Positions 24,140 through 33,333 of a stretch of DNA of 64,000 bases are shown here, piece by piece. The position numbers and the translations under genes were made by a program. The notes below the pieces were generated by a model. That model did no database searches. It was given only the letters and a program-made list of their open reading frames with translations, and had not been told where the DNA came from. The first letter of the stretch is position 1. The number at the start of each line of letters is the position of its first letter. Source of the DNA: Paenarthrobacter nicotinovorans (lineage in GTDB: Bacteria > Actinomycetota > Actinomycetes > Actinomycetales > Micrococcaceae); contig NZ_SZVS01000003.1 of the NCBI RefSeq assembly GCF_007670255.1, forward strand, positions 1-64,000, read 5' to 3'.

Positions 24140-25831
24140 TTAGGCCTCGGTGTTGCCAGGCTGGGCAGCAGCCGACTCACCGGAAACAACTTCGCCATTG
24201 CGGCGACGCGTACGGGTACGACGCGTGCGGGCAGGCTTCTCAGCGTTGTCGGCGGTTGCCGTCCGGGCTTCGGTCGAACCTGCAGCCGGAGCTGCTTCGC
24301 CCTCGGACGTACGACGACGACGGGTGCGGTTGCGGCCGCCGTCGCCCTTGCTTTCGCGCGAGTCGCCTGACTTGGAGTCGCCGGACCTGCGGCCACGGCC
24401 GCCGTCGCGCTTGCCGTCACGGCCGGAACCGCCCGAACGTCCGTTCTTTTTCCCGGTCTCGCCCAGGTCCTCCAGCACCTCGGCGTCGACGCCGGCGAGG
24501 ACGCGCTTGTTACGGGGCAGGCGGCCCTTGGTGCCCTCGGGGATGTCGAGGTCGGTGTACAGGTGCGGTGAGGAGGAGTAGGTCTCGACAGGTTCGGGAA
24601 CGTTGAGGCCAAGAGCCTTGTTGATCAGGGCCCAACGAGGGACATCGTCCCAGTCAACGAAGGTCACGGCGGTGCCCTTGTTGCCTGCACGGCCGGTACG
24701 GCCAACACGGTGCAGGTAGATCTTCTCGTCCTCGACGCACTGGTAGTTGATGACGTGGGTGACGTCCTCGACGTCGATACCGCGGGCGGCGACATCGGTT
24801 GCCACCAGAACATCCACCTTGTTGTTGCGGAAAGCCCGCAGGGCCTGCTCGCGGGCGCCCTGGCCCAGGTCGCCGTGGATGGCAGCGGCGGCGAAGCCAC
24901 GGTCCACCAATTCCTCTGCGACCTTGGCTGCAGTGCGCTTGGTCTTGGTGAAGATGACAGTGCGTCCGCGGCCCTTGGCCTGGAGGATGCGGGCCACAAC
25001 TTCCGTCTTGTCCATGCTGTGTGCACGGTAGATGAGCTGGCGGATGTCGCGCTTGGTAAGGCCCTCATCGTTGGGGTCGGCGGCCCGGATGTGGGTGGGC
25101 TGCGTCATGTAACGGCGTGCCATGGCGATGACCGGGCCAGGCATGGTGGCCGAGAACAGGAGGGTCTGGCGGACCGCGGGGGTGCCGGCAATCAGAGTTT
25201 CGACGTCGGGAAGGAAGCCGAGATCCAGCATCTCGTCGGCTTCGTCCAGGACCACCATCTTGACGTTCTTCAGGCTCAGGTGCTTCTGCTTGTAGAGGTC
25301 GATCAGGCGGCCGGGGGTGCCGACGACGATCTCGACGCCCTTCTGCAGTGCTTCGATCTGGGGCTCATAGGCGCGGCCGCCGTAGATGGTGGCAATGCGG
25401 GCGTTGCGCTTCCGGGATGCAGCCTGGAGGTCGTTGGCAACCTGCACGGCAAGTTCACGGGTGGGAACGATGACCAAGGCCTGAGGGGCGCCAGGAACGG
25501 CAAGCTTCTCGTAGCCTGCGTCGTCTCTGCCGATGACCCGCTGCAGGGCGGGAATGCCAAAGCCCAGCGTCTTGCCGGTGCCCGTCTTGGCTTGGCCGAT
25601 GATGTCGTGGCCGCTCAGGGCCACGGGCAGCGTCATGGCCTGGATCGGGAAGGGGTGCGTGATTCCGGCGTCGGCCAGGGACTCAACGATGTCCGCGCGG
25701 ACGTTGTAGTCGGCGAACGACTTTTCTTCGATCTCGTGGGGCGTCTCGTCCGAGGTGATCGTTTCCTCGGGTTCGATGGTCTCGGTTCCGGTGGAGTCCG
25801 TCAGGACTTCATGGGTGTGCAATTCACTCAC
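24140..25831 (-). CDS. DEAD-box ATP-dependent RNA helicase
   Basis: A 563-residue RhlE/CsdA-like helicase. It has a Q-motif around FPIQAMTLPV, Walker A AKTGTGKT (81-88), PTRELA, GTPGRLID, LDEADEML, SAT in LLFSATMPG, ATDVAARGID and HRVGRTGRAG. The last 110 or so residues are a disordered Arg/Gly/Ser tail with RRSGDSKSGDSRESKG and TRRRRTSEG runs, suited to RNA binding. It unwinds structured RNA in ribosome assembly or mRNA decay, often at low temperature. The GTG start has AAGGAA upstream. A related helicase (Rv3211) lies near the DUF3107/TetR/MoeZ genes in M. tuberculosis. Confidence 0.93.
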   Translation of the reverse strand: MSELHTHEVLTDSTGTETIEPEETITSDETPHEIEEKSFADYNVRADIVESLADAGITHPFPIQAMTLPVALSGHDIIGQAKTGTGKTLGFGIPALQRVIGRDDAGYEKLAVPGAPQALVIVPTRELAVQVANDLQAASRKRNARIATIYGGRAYEPQIEALQKGVEIVVGTPGRLIDLYKQKHLSLKNVKMVVLDEADEMLDLGFLPDVETLIAGTPAVRQTLLFSATMPGPVIAMARRYMTQPTHIRAADPNDEGLTKRDIRQLIYRAHSMDKTEVVARILQAKGRGRTVIFTKTKRTAAKVAEELVDRGFAAAAIHGDLGQGAREQALRAFRNNKVDVLVATDVAARGIDVEDVTHVINYQCVEDEKIYLHRVGRTGRAGNKGTAVTFVDWDDVPRWALINKALGLNVPEPVETYSSSPHLYTDLDIPEGTKGRLPRNKRVLAGVDAEVLEDLGETGKKNGRSGGSGRDGKRDGGRGRRSGDSKSGDSRESKGDGGRNRTRRRRTSEGEAAPAAGSTEARTATADNAEKPARTRRTRTRRRNGEVVSGESAAAQPGNTEA

Positions 25832-26106
25832 AGGGAGTTTCCTTATTCATTTAGGCATTGGCGCTGCATGCTCAACGGGATGGCATAGCCGTACCGGAGC
25901 AGAACGGGCGCGCAAGCAATTCCAGTGGAAGCCGATCGCGGGCTATCTAAGTACTGGCACTGGTGACCAGTTGGTACATCTCAAGATCGCGTAGGGGCGG
26001 GCTTGTTGAGTTCAAAAATTAACTGAATCAACGACCGGGCATCCATTACTACAGGCCCAGTCTATCCTCTGGGAGCCATAAAGCCCGGATCGGTGACTGA
26101 AGCGCG
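25832..26106 (-). other. Long intergenic leader before the DEAD-box helicase
   Basis: A 275-bp stretch with no supported gene, between the RNase stop and the helicase start. It is more AT-rich than its surroundings around 26005-26045 and holds a small dyad GTTGA...TCAAC (26005-26032) around an AAAAATTAA core. Read on the helicase strand, it could provide a long 5' leader, as cold-shock helicase genes often have, but I see no defined promoter. Confidence 0.4.
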
Positions 26107-27597
26107 TCAGCCCAGAAGCTCAAACCGGATCTCCCGGGTGGCAATTTCCGCCTTTACGAGGCGTACCCGCACCTTGGTACCTGACTCCAGTTCGCCGTCA
26201 CACCGTGCCGTTACCGCGGGCTCGGCGATCTGGACAACGCCATAGGGGGCGCCGTTGCCATTGCCGTTGCCCCTGCTTCCATTGCCGTTGTTGCCGTTTC
26301 CGTTCGATGGCTTGGAACCGGAGATAACAACGGCATCGAACTCCTGGCCCACATGGCCTGCTGCCAGTGCTGCTTCCACTGTGTCCAAGGCCGCACGTTC
26401 CAACCGTCCGGCCAACTGGTCAGAGGCGCCCATGATCTCGGGCAGGGAGGGCAGGGCCTCGCGTGCCCAGCGCGGGATCTCTTTGTTGTTGCACAGCGCT
26501 TCACAAATCACCAGGACAAAGCGGTCAATGAGCCGCCGCAGCGGAGCTGTGGTGTGGGCATAGGGGGCGCCGATGGCTGCCTGGATCACCGTTTCGGGCA
26601 CTTCGCCGTCAAAAGGGGTATAGCCGGCGCCCCGGAACAATGTTCCGGCCGAGTGCAGAATCGCCAGTTGCTTCGGATCGGAGGCGTCCAGCGTTCGCAG
26701 ATACTCGCCGTAGCTGACCTTGCCGTCCCACGGCTTGCCCAGCGCGGCTGTCTGGCGCTTGAAGTGCTGCAGCGACCTCTCGTCAGGGGCCGGCATGGTC
26801 CGCAGGATGCCGATCTTCCCATCGAGCATCAGTTGTGCTGCCGCCATCCCCGTCATGAGCGAAATCTGCGCATTCCAGTCCTCCACCGGCAAGGACGGTG
26901 CCGCGACGATTCTGTACCCTCCGTCGGTCACCTGGACGATTTCCTGCTCGGGCATGTTGAGGCTGGCCCCGCCGCGAAGCCGCTCCAGCTCGACCCTTTT
27001 GAGTCCAACTTCCTTGAGGAGCTGAAGTACGGGCGGTGCAGTTCCGTCGTCGATCTGTTGCTGTGCGCCGGCATAGCTGAGTTTGGCGCGGCTTCGCACG
27101 GTTGCCCGCGCCACGGAAACGTTCACCACCTCCGCCTTGGCGTCCAGATCGAAGTCCCAGACGAAGGCCCCGCAGTCCTGGTTCGCCAGCAAACTCCCGG
27201 CATTTTCGCTGATGATCTCCGGGTGCAAGGGAATGCGCCCGTCCGGCGCGTAGAGTGTTTGACCCCGGTGCCGCGTTTCCGAATCCAGGGCTCCTCCGGG
27301 TGCTACGAAGGACGGAACATCGGCGATCGCGTAAAGGACTTTGTACCCTTCGCCGGCACGCTCGATGTACAGCGCTTGGTCAAGGTCGGTGGAGGTCGCG
27401 GGGTCAATGGTCACGAAGGTGACATGCCTGAGGTCCCGCCCGGGCAGGCGGAGGGATTCGACGGCGTCACGCGCCTCCTGCACGGCCTCAGCGGGGTACT
27501 CGCCGGGCAGCTCAAGCTCCGTCCGCAGGGCCGCGAGGGCTGCGGCGAGCTGGTCCGAGGAATCGTCGACGTTGGGCGCTATCCGGTGATGTGACAC
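26107..27597 (-). CDS. RNase II/RNase R-type exoribonuclease, short form
   Basis: A 496-residue 3'-5' exoribonuclease. The RNB domain begins almost at the N-terminus, with no separate cold-shock domains: FVTIDPATSTDLDQAL (62-77) carries the metal aspartates Asp65, Asp71 and Asp73, but the fourth acidic position is Gln74. HTTAPLRRLIDRF (348-360) is the conserved RNA-exit Arg motif. A run of Asn/Gly (431-449) interrupts the C-terminal S1-like barrel. GTG 27597 follows TACGCT (27605-27610, this strand) by 7 nt with no Shine-Dalgarno. It degrades single-stranded RNA and may work with the helicase downstream; that link is inferred. Confidence 0.9.
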   Translation of the reverse strand: MSHHRIAPNVDDSSDQLAAALAALRTELELPGEYPAEAVQEARDAVESLRLPGRDLRHVTFVTIDPATSTDLDQALYIERAGEGYKVLYAIADVPSFVAPGGALDSETRHRGQTLYAPDGRIPLHPEIISENAGSLLANQDCGAFVWDFDLDAKAEVVNVSVARATVRSRAKLSYAGAQQQIDDGTAPPVLQLLKEVGLKRVELERLRGGASLNMPEQEIVQVTDGGYRIVAAPSLPVEDWNAQISLMTGMAAAQLMLDGKIGILRTMPAPDERSLQHFKRQTAALGKPWDGKVSYGEYLRTLDASDPKQLAILHSAGTLFRGAGYTPFDGEVPETVIQAAIGAPYAHTTAPLRRLIDRFVLVICEALCNNKEIPRWAREALPSLPEIMGASDQLAGRLERAALDTVEAALAAGHVGQEFDAVVISGSKPSNGNGNNGNGSRGNGNGNGAPYGVVQIAEPAVTARCDGELESGTKVRVRLVKAEIATREIRFELLG

Positions 27598-27652
27598 GAA
27601 AGTCAGCGTAGCCCGAAACAGGCCGATAGTCTTGGACGCCCACCAGGCAAAA

Positions 27653-27679
27653 GCCCGCAGCCGCCAAGCGACTGCGGGC
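27653..27679 (-). terminator. Terminator after the TM2 protein gene
   Basis: An 8-bp GC stem GCCCGCAG/CTGCGGGC (27653-27660, 27672-27679) with an 11-nt loop. On the minus strand it is followed by TTTTGCC, as expected for a terminator. Confidence 0.75.
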
Positions 27680-27714
27680 CTGTTGCCGGCGGTACCCTGC
27701 TGAGTTGCCGAAGG

Positions 27715-28665
27715 CTAGCCTGCCGGGGTCAGCGTAAAGCTCGCTGCCTTTTCACCGTTGAGGTCGTTTACCACGATGGTGGTCGGACCCTTCTTGATGT
27801 CAAAGCCTATGACTCCCTGAACAGTCTTCCCGGTCGGTACGTCCCCCCAGGGGAAGGTCCCCATTTTTTCCTCCAGGAAGAGCAGCTCGCCCTCCTTGCC
27901 GTCAGCATCGTAAGCCTCAAAGTTTGTGGCTGATGCGTAGCTGGTTCCCGTGGCAGTCTGCCAGGAAACCTCCATCAACAGGAACCCTCCATTGGCTGGC
28001 TCCAGGTAGGGCATGGCCGAAATTTCCGTAGTGTAAAGGGTGTCCACAATGCCCACCTTCACAGTGTCGCCACTGGACACCGTCACCGTGAAGGAATTCG
28101 CATCGCTGGCGGTGCCGGGCGAGGGATGGGGGGCTTCCTGGGACGCCGATGGGCGGGCTGGTTCAGCTGCCTTCTGCCCTTGGATCCCGGCAGAGACCAG
28201 CGCCAAGGACAGCACCGTGGAAATGATGCCGATGATGAGGCCGGCGAGCCACACCACGATGGTGATGATCCACGCCTTCTTCTTGTTCTCCGGGTAGCCA
28301 GCCAAAGGCCGGCCCTGCTTGTCACGGGCATTACCTGTCAACGTGATGATGAGGTCCACGATCGACCAGATGCCGAACCCGCCGGCGGTCAGGAGCTTGG
28401 CTATGCCGGTGCCGATCTTGCCCAGGTAGAACCGGTCGACACCCAGTCCGCCCAGGAGCAAGGACAGGATCCAGGTGACCACGAACGACTTTGCCGTTCC
28501 ATCGCCGCCCGGAGGGCCGTAAGAACCCGAACCCGGCGTGGGTTGATAGCCGGTGTAGGGCCCACCTTGATAGGGGCTGCCGTAAGGGGCAGGTGCGTTG
28601 GGGACCGGAGGAACACCCGCTCCTTGTCCGTTATCGGGCGCGGGCGGGTAATTCGGGTAACTCAC
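27715..28665 (-). CDS. TM2-domain protein with exported C-terminal domain
   Basis: A 316-residue protein. A Pro/Gly/Tyr-rich tail (1-57) precedes the TM2 domain (about 58-112, with [23 protein letters not shown]), a further helix (about 131-158), and a beta-rich C-terminal domain of about 130 residues with the [20 protein letters not shown] pattern, similar to DUF4352 lipoprotein domains. The function is unknown; the N-tail resembles actinobacterial proteins tied to cell-envelope scaffolds. GTG start with AAGGA 7 nt upstream. It is monocistronic between thiE and its own terminator. Confidence 0.75.
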   Translation of the reverse strand: MSYPNYPPAPDNGQGAGVPPVPNAPAPYGSPYQGGPYTGYQPTPGSGSYGPPGGDGTAKSFVVTWILSLLLGGLGVDRFYLGKIGTGIAKLLTAGGFGIWSIVDLIITLTGNARDKQGRPLAGYPENKKKAWIITIVVWLAGLIIGIISTVLSLALVSAGIQGQKAAEPARPSASQEAPHPSPGTASDANSFTVTVSSGDTVKVGIVDTLYTTEISAMPYLEPANGGFLLMEVSWQTATGTSYASATNFEAYDADGKEGELLFLEEKMGTFPWGDVPTGKTVQGVIGFDIKKGPTTIVVNDLNGEKAASFTLTPAG

Positions 28666-28755
28666 GTGGACTTCCTTCAGTGGTGCGGGTGCGAGGTTTT
28701 GGATGGCGGACCGGCGGGGACCGGCCGTCGGGCAGCGTGGCCCGCGGAGTTGCTT

Positions 28756-29439
28756 CTAAGCGGCGTCGAGGGCTTCGAGCAGCGACTTCGCTGCCGCCGT
28801 CGGGTCTTCCGCCTCAGTGATGGCGCGGACGACGACGATGCGGCTGGCACCGGCTGCGAGTACCTCTTCTACGTTGCCAAGGTCGATTCCACCGATCGCG
28901 AACCAGGGCAAATCAACGGCCCCGCCTGTGGTCTCCTCAGCGCGCTTGATCGCTTCTGCGGCATATGTGACCAAGCCGGTTCCCACGGCTTCACGGCCGG
29001 GCTTGGTGGGGGTCGCCCATACCGGGCCAACACAGAAGTAATCCAATCCCGCGTCGCCCGGTGAGGCTGTGATGGCCGCGTTCACTTGCTCGGGAGTGTG
29101 GGTGGACAGGCCAATGACGGCAGGGTGGGGCAGGAAGGTACGGGCGACCCCCAGGGGCAGGTCCTTTTGGCCCACATGGAACACAGGAGCCCCGGAAACA
29201 CTGGCAATATCGGCCCGGTCGTTGACTGCCCAGAGCCGTCCGTGGCGTTCGGCAACGCTGCGCAGGACGGCCAGCAATTCCAATTCCTCAGCAGCTTCCA
29301 TCGTCTTGTCGCGAAGTTGGATGATGTCCACTCCGCCCTGGAAAGCTGCGTCCACAAAGTCTTCAAAATCGCCTTGGCGTTTGCGCGCGTCAGTGCACAG
29401 GTAGAGGCGGGCCGAGGCGAGGGAATGATGCTGGGTCAT
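28756..29439 (-). CDS. thiE: Thiamine-phosphate synthase
   Basis: A 227-residue TIM-barrel enzyme that joins hydroxymethylpyrimidine pyrophosphate with thiazole phosphate to give thiamine phosphate. [11 protein letters not shown] (about 41-51), AVNDRADIA and GLSTHTPEQ are the pyrophosphate- and substrate-binding motifs. ATG 29439 is chosen over a 51-residue upstream extension. It follows TAGTGT (29447-29452, this strand) by 7 nt, so it is probably leaderless. It is divergent from the TPP-riboswitch-led thiOSG operon. Confidence 0.95.
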   Translation of the reverse strand: MTQHHSLASARLYLCTDARKRQGDFEDFVDAAFQGGVDIIQLRDKTMEAAEELELLAVLRSVAERHGRLWAVNDRADIASVSGAPVFHVGQKDLPLGVARTFLPHPAVIGLSTHTPEQVNAAITASPGDAGLDYFCVGPVWATPTKPGREAVGTGLVTYAAEAIKRAEETTGGAVDLPWFAIGGIDLGNVEEVLAAGASRIVVVRAITEAEDPTAAAKSLLEALDAA

Positions 29440-29446
29440 GGAAACC

Positions 29447-29465
29447 ACACTAGTTCCTCTAAACT
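29447..29465. promoter_or_regulatory. Overlapping divergent thiE and thiO promoters
   Basis: TAGTGT (29452 to 29447, thiE strand) and TAAACT (29460-29465, thiO strand) are opposite -10 boxes only 7 bp apart. Each promoter's -35 region would fall on the other's transcription start. RNA polymerase could hardly occupy both at once. Confidence 0.5.
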
Positions 29466-29470
29466 GGGCA

Positions 29471-29571
29471 CGTACCGCGGGAGCCGCGACGACCATCATT
29501 GTGACCGTCCGGCTGAGAGGGCTTAAGAGCCGACCGCTTGACCTGATCCGGCTAGTACCGGCGTAGGGAAG
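29471..29571 (+). promoter_or_regulatory. TPP riboswitch
   Basis: The thi-box is clear: CTGAGA at 29513-29518, followed by GACCTGATCCGG (29540-29551) and TACCGGCGTAGGGA at the 3' end, with paired flanks CGCGGGAGC/GCGACG. The ribosome site GGGAAGGAA begins at the end of the aptamer, 5 nt before ATG of thiO, so TPP binding probably hides it and blocks translation. It serves thiO-thiS-thiG. Confidence 0.95.
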
Positions 29572-29578
29572 GAAACAA

Positions 29579-30790
29579 ATGGCAGCAGCCATTCACGCAG
29601 ATGTCGCCATCATTGGCGGTGGGATCATCGGCCTGGGCATAGCCCATCAAGCACGGATGCTGGGCCGCTCCGTGGCCCTCATCGACCCGGCGCCGGCCAG
29701 CGGCGCTACCTTTGCGGCTGCCGGAATGCTGGCACCGGTGAGCGAACTCCACTACCAGGAAGAAGACCTCCTGGACCTCATGGTCGAGTCATCCCGATTG
29801 TGGCCATCATTCGTGGGCAGCCTGCCTCAGCCCACGCAAGCCACCGGATACAGCACGACGCCGACCCTCGCCGTGGGTGCCGACGCCGCGGACCGCCGGG
29901 CGCTCGCAGACCTTCGCGCGGCTCAGCTTGCGGCGGGACTGGAGGTTGAGCCGCTGTCCTTGCGTGAGGCACGGAACCGCGAACCTTTGCTGAGCCCGCA
30001 AATTTCCTGTGCCTTTGACATTCCCTCCGATCACCAAGTTGATCCGCGGAAGTTGGCGACCCACCTTTTGGCGGCCCTTGCCGCGCATTCGCCGGACGAT
30101 GGCAGCTGGGTGAAGGGGACCGGGGATGGGTTCGCCGTTGAGGCCTCCGCCGGCGGGTTGTTGTGGGACGGGGACCGTGTTGCCGGTGTCGAGCTTGAAC
30201 ACGGCGGCACCGTCCACGCCGCCGAAACGGTCGTGGCCAATGGGCTGGGAGCCCCTCACTTGCAGGGCCTTCCCGAGGGACTCAGCCTTCCAGTCAGGCC
30301 GGTCTACGGAGACATCCTCCGACTACGCGTCCCGACCCACCTCCGTCCGCTGGTCACTGCCACAGTCCGGGGAATGGTCCGCGGAGTGCCCGTGTACATC
30401 GTTCCGCGGGAGGACGGAACCGTGGTGATCGGCGCTACGCAACGCGAGGACAGTCTGTCCGCGACATCCAACGCCGTCTCGGCCGGTGGCGTCTACCAAC
30501 TCCTGCGTGACGCGCAGGTTCTCGTGCCTGCGGTTGCTGAACTCGAACTCCTGGAGGCAACGGCCCGCGCACGACCAGGAACTCCGGACAACGCCCCGTT
30601 GCTGGGCCGTGTGGGCAACTCCACCGGCGAGGTTGAAGGCCTCGTGATCGCCACGGGATTCTTCCGGCACGGTGTCCTCCTCACTCCCATAGCCGCCGCG
30701 ATCGTGGGGGAGCTGCTGAGTGGTTCCACCGACCCCCGCTGGTCCATCTTCCGTCCTGACCGCTTCAATGCAACGCGGGGTCACTTATGA
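29579..30790 (+). CDS. thiO: Glycine oxidase ThiO
   Basis: A 403-residue FAD flavoprotein (DAO family) that oxidises glycine to the imine used in thiazole formation. GGGIIGLG (13-20) is the FAD-binding loop; AAGMLAP and [21 protein letters not shown] are family motifs. It is first in a thiO-thiS-thiG operon controlled by the TPP riboswitch. The last residues (NATRGHL) are encoded inside a long palindrome that continues past the stop, so the C-terminus has probably been altered by that element. Confidence 0.95.
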   Translation: MAAAIHADVAIIGGGIIGLGIAHQARMLGRSVALIDPAPASGATFAAAGMLAPVSELHYQEEDLLDLMVESSRLWPSFVGSLPQPTQATGYSTTPTLAVGADAADRRALADLRAAQLAAGLEVEPLSLREARNREPLLSPQISCAFDIPSDHQVDPRKLATHLLAALAAHSPDDGSWVKGTGDGFAVEASAGGLLWDGDRVAGVELEHGGTVHAAETVVANGLGAPHLQGLPEGLSLPVRPVYGDILRLRVPTHLRPLVTATVRGMVRGVPVYIVPREDGTVVIGATQREDSLSATSNAVSAGGVYQLLRDAQVLVPAVAELELLEATARARPGTPDNAPLLGRVGNSTGEVEGLVIATGFFRHGVLLTPIAAAIVGELLSGSTDPRWSIFRPDRFNATRGHL

Positions 30791-30834
30791 CCCATGGAAA
30801 CCCCTTCAGGGGGCCATAAGTGACCCCGCGTTGC
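30770..30834. repeat. 20-bp-arm palindromic element in thiO/thiS gap
   Basis: A perfect inverted repeat of 20 bp (arms 30770-30789 and 30815-30834; left arm begins GCAACGCGGGGTCAC) surrounds a 25-nt loop that contains a smaller CCCC/GGGG hairpin. The left arm runs through the end of thiO and includes most of its stop codon. The symmetry and nested hairpin look like a dispersed palindromic repeat of the REP or miniature-transposon kind. It may also stabilise or attenuate the transcript ahead of thiS. Confidence 0.8.
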
Positions 30835-30857
30835 TCTCTTCACAGCAAGGAAACAGT

Positions 30858-31094
30858 ATGAACATCAAGCTCAACGGCGCCGTGCACGAAGTGCTCGATG
30901 GCGCTTCCGTCAGCAGTGTGGTCACCGCCGTCACCGGCCGCGCCTTGGACCACCGGGGACAGGCGGCCGACGGCGGGAAGCTGGGTGTCGCCGTCGCCCG
31001 CAATTCCGAGGTGGTACCGCGGAGCCAATGGGCGGCTACTGCGCTGGCCGACGGCGACGAACTCGAACTCGTAACCGCAGTACAGGGAGGCTGA
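30858..31094 (+). CDS. thiS: Sulfur carrier protein ThiS
   Basis: A 78-residue ubiquitin-fold sulfur carrier ending in Gly-Gly, the residue adenylated and thiocarboxylated to hand sulfur to ThiG. ATG 30858 with AAGGAAAC about 8 nt upstream is favoured over a longer reading through the palindrome. ThiF activity may come from MoeZ at 33334, as no thiF is nearby. It lies 3 bp before thiG. Confidence 0.94.
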   Translation: MNIKLNGAVHEVLDGASVSSVVTAVTGRALDHRGQAADGGKLGVAVARNSEVVPRSQWAATALADGDELELVTAVQGG

Positions 31095-31895
<801 letters not shown>

Positions 31896-31910
31896 CCGGG
31901 CTTAAACCCG

Positions 31911-31966
31911 GGCCTTAAACAAGGATGACCATCACCTCCCGGTGATGGTCATCCTTGTTTAAGGCC
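31911..31966. terminator. 26-bp bidirectional terminator after thiG
   Basis: Perfect 26-bp arms (31911-31936 and 31941-31966) with a TCCC loop; the outer part CCTTAAACAAGG is AT-rich, giving U-rich tails on both strands. It serves thiG and the convergent small membrane protein gene. An 11-bp direct repeat GCCTAGAGACG follows (31964-31974 and 31980-31990). Confidence 0.9.
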
Positions 31967-31981
31967 TAGAGACGTTTGAGC

Positions 31982-32284
31982 CTAGAGACGCAGCGCCTTG
32001 GTCAGGGCCTCGGTGTCGTGCTTGGTGCGCGTGCGACCAAGATAGACAACCACACCCGCTGCTGCCGCGGTGCCGAGCACCATCGGCAGGACCCATGGGA
32101 TCCACGTTGCACCCGGCTGGTACCCGAGCCCTGCGCTGATGAAAGCGACCCAGCTCAGGGCACCGACCGCGGCTGAAACGCCGGCCGGCAACGCAATTCC
32201 ATACCTGCTGTGCCGCTTGTCGTTTGCCCAAACTATGAAGCCGGTGGCAATGGTGACCAGGACCACGATGACGAGGGAAAGCAT
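31982..32284 (-). CDS. Small membrane protein, unknown
   Basis: A 100-residue protein with three hydrophobic helices (about 2-18, 33-52 and 62-81) joined by short basic loops (NDKRHSRYG), and a charged C-terminal tail. I do not recognise the family. The start is supported by AAGGAG 6 nt upstream. It follows the DUF3107 gene by 33 bp on the same strand and may share its transcript. Confidence 0.75.
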   Translation of the reverse strand: MLSLVIVVLVTIATGFIVWANDKRHSRYGIALPAGVSAAVGALSWVAFISAGLGYQPGATWIPWVLPMVLGTAAAAGVVVYLGRTRTKHDTEALTKALRL

Positions 32285-32317
32285 GGGGACTCCTTAGCGG
32301 CAGTTGGGCGGATGGGG

Positions 32318-32542
32318 TCAGAGTGCGCCGAAGCCGACCCGGCGGACTTCCTCGGCGCCGATCTCCACGTAGCCCAGCACGTTTCCGGGAACGATGATCT
32401 GGCGGCCCTTCTCGTCGGTCAGCCGCAGTTCCGAGCCCTTGGACACGGCTTCGGCCACGATCTTGGCGACGGCGTCAGCATCCAGGGCGGATTCGAGCAC
32501 AATTTCACGGCCAACGTTTTGAATGCCGATCTTTACTTCCAC
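32318..32542 (-). CDS. DUF3107 actinobacterial protein
   Basis: A 74-residue protein: VEVKIGIQNVGREIVLES, then a helix, then GRQIIVPGNVLGYVEIG, the DUF3107 family (M. tuberculosis Rv3208A, TB9.4). A small beta-alpha-beta fold with no signal. The biochemical role is unknown. GTG 32542 has GGAGG 7 nt upstream; TAATAC further up (about 32566-32571) may be a -10. It lies 50 bp after the TetR gene, as in mycobacteria. Confidence 0.92.
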   Translation of the reverse strand: MEVKIGIQNVGREIVLESALDADAVAKIVAEAVSKGSELRLTDEKGRQIIVPGNVLGYVEIGAEEVRRVGFGAL

Positions 32543-32592
32543 AGCAAGGCCTCCAAGCCAATCAAGTATTAAGTCTGTTCTCTATTTGTAGC

Positions 32593-33249
32593 TTAGGACT
32601 CTTTGGGGAATCGACTGATTCCGCGCCAAGCTAAACGATAGATCAGATCACTGGCGACATCGAGGTCCAGGTTTCCGTCTGTTTCCAGCCAATACCGGGC
32701 GCTGACCTGGGCCATTCCTGCCAGGCCACGGCCCAGGAGCTGGGCCTCGAGGGGCGGAAGTTTGGTGTCCTCGGCGATCACGTGCGCGACGGCGTCAGCG
32801 AAGGTCTTGTTGAACGTCTCCAAGCGGGAGCTGACGTCGGGATCATTGATGAGGTCGGACTCAAACACCAAGCGGTGCGCCTGGTCGTCGTCGGCGATGA
32901 ACCGATAATACGCGCGCATGACCGCCTTGACGCGTTCCTTGTTGTCCGTGGTGGAGTTCAGGGCGCCCAGCATCAAGTCCGTCAGTGTTGCCAGATGACT
33001 GTCCAGGAGGGCCATGTAGAGTTCCCGCTTGGACGGGAAGTGCTGGTACAGCACCGGTTTGCTCACATGGGCGGTTTCAGCGATTTCGTCCATCGCTGCG
33101 CCATGGAATCCGTTGGAAACGAAGACTTCCAAGGCGGCGTTCAGCAGCTGTGCACGGCGCTCGTCCCTGGGCAGCCTTGGTGAACGGGGTGCAACGGCCC
33201 GTTCCTGCTTTGCGGGTGCCTCATCGTTTGCCCGTGTGCCGTCAGCCAC
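32593..33249 (-). CDS. TetR regulator, FasR-like by position
   Basis: A 218-residue TetR protein. The helix-turn-helix is AAMDEIAETAHVSKPVLYQHFPSKREL, followed by a ligand domain ending in VASDLIYRLAWRGISRFP. GTG 33249 is chosen because GGAAAGG lies 9 nt upstream and earlier in-frame starts lack a ribosome site. With DUF3107 downstream and divergent moeZ, the order matches M. tuberculosis Rv3208 (FasR), which controls the fatty-acid synthase gene. That function is inferred from position, and no operator was identified. Confidence 0.85.
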   Translation of the reverse strand: MADGTRANDEAPAKQERAVAPRSPRLPRDERRAQLLNAALEVFVSNGFHGAAMDEIAETAHVSKPVLYQHFPSKRELYMALLDSHLATLTDLMLGALNSTTDNKERVKAVMRAYYRFIADDDQAHRLVFESDLINDPDVSSRLETFNKTFADAVAHVIAEDTKLPPLEAQLLGRGLAGMAQVSARYWLETDGNLDLDVASDLIYRLAWRGISRFPKES

Positions 33250-33333
33250 AGTCTGCCGCCTTTCCTTTGCAGTTATGACCACTCTACCGGTGGGTAATAT
33301 GACCCGGCGGCATCGGCAGGCATACATTGGGGT

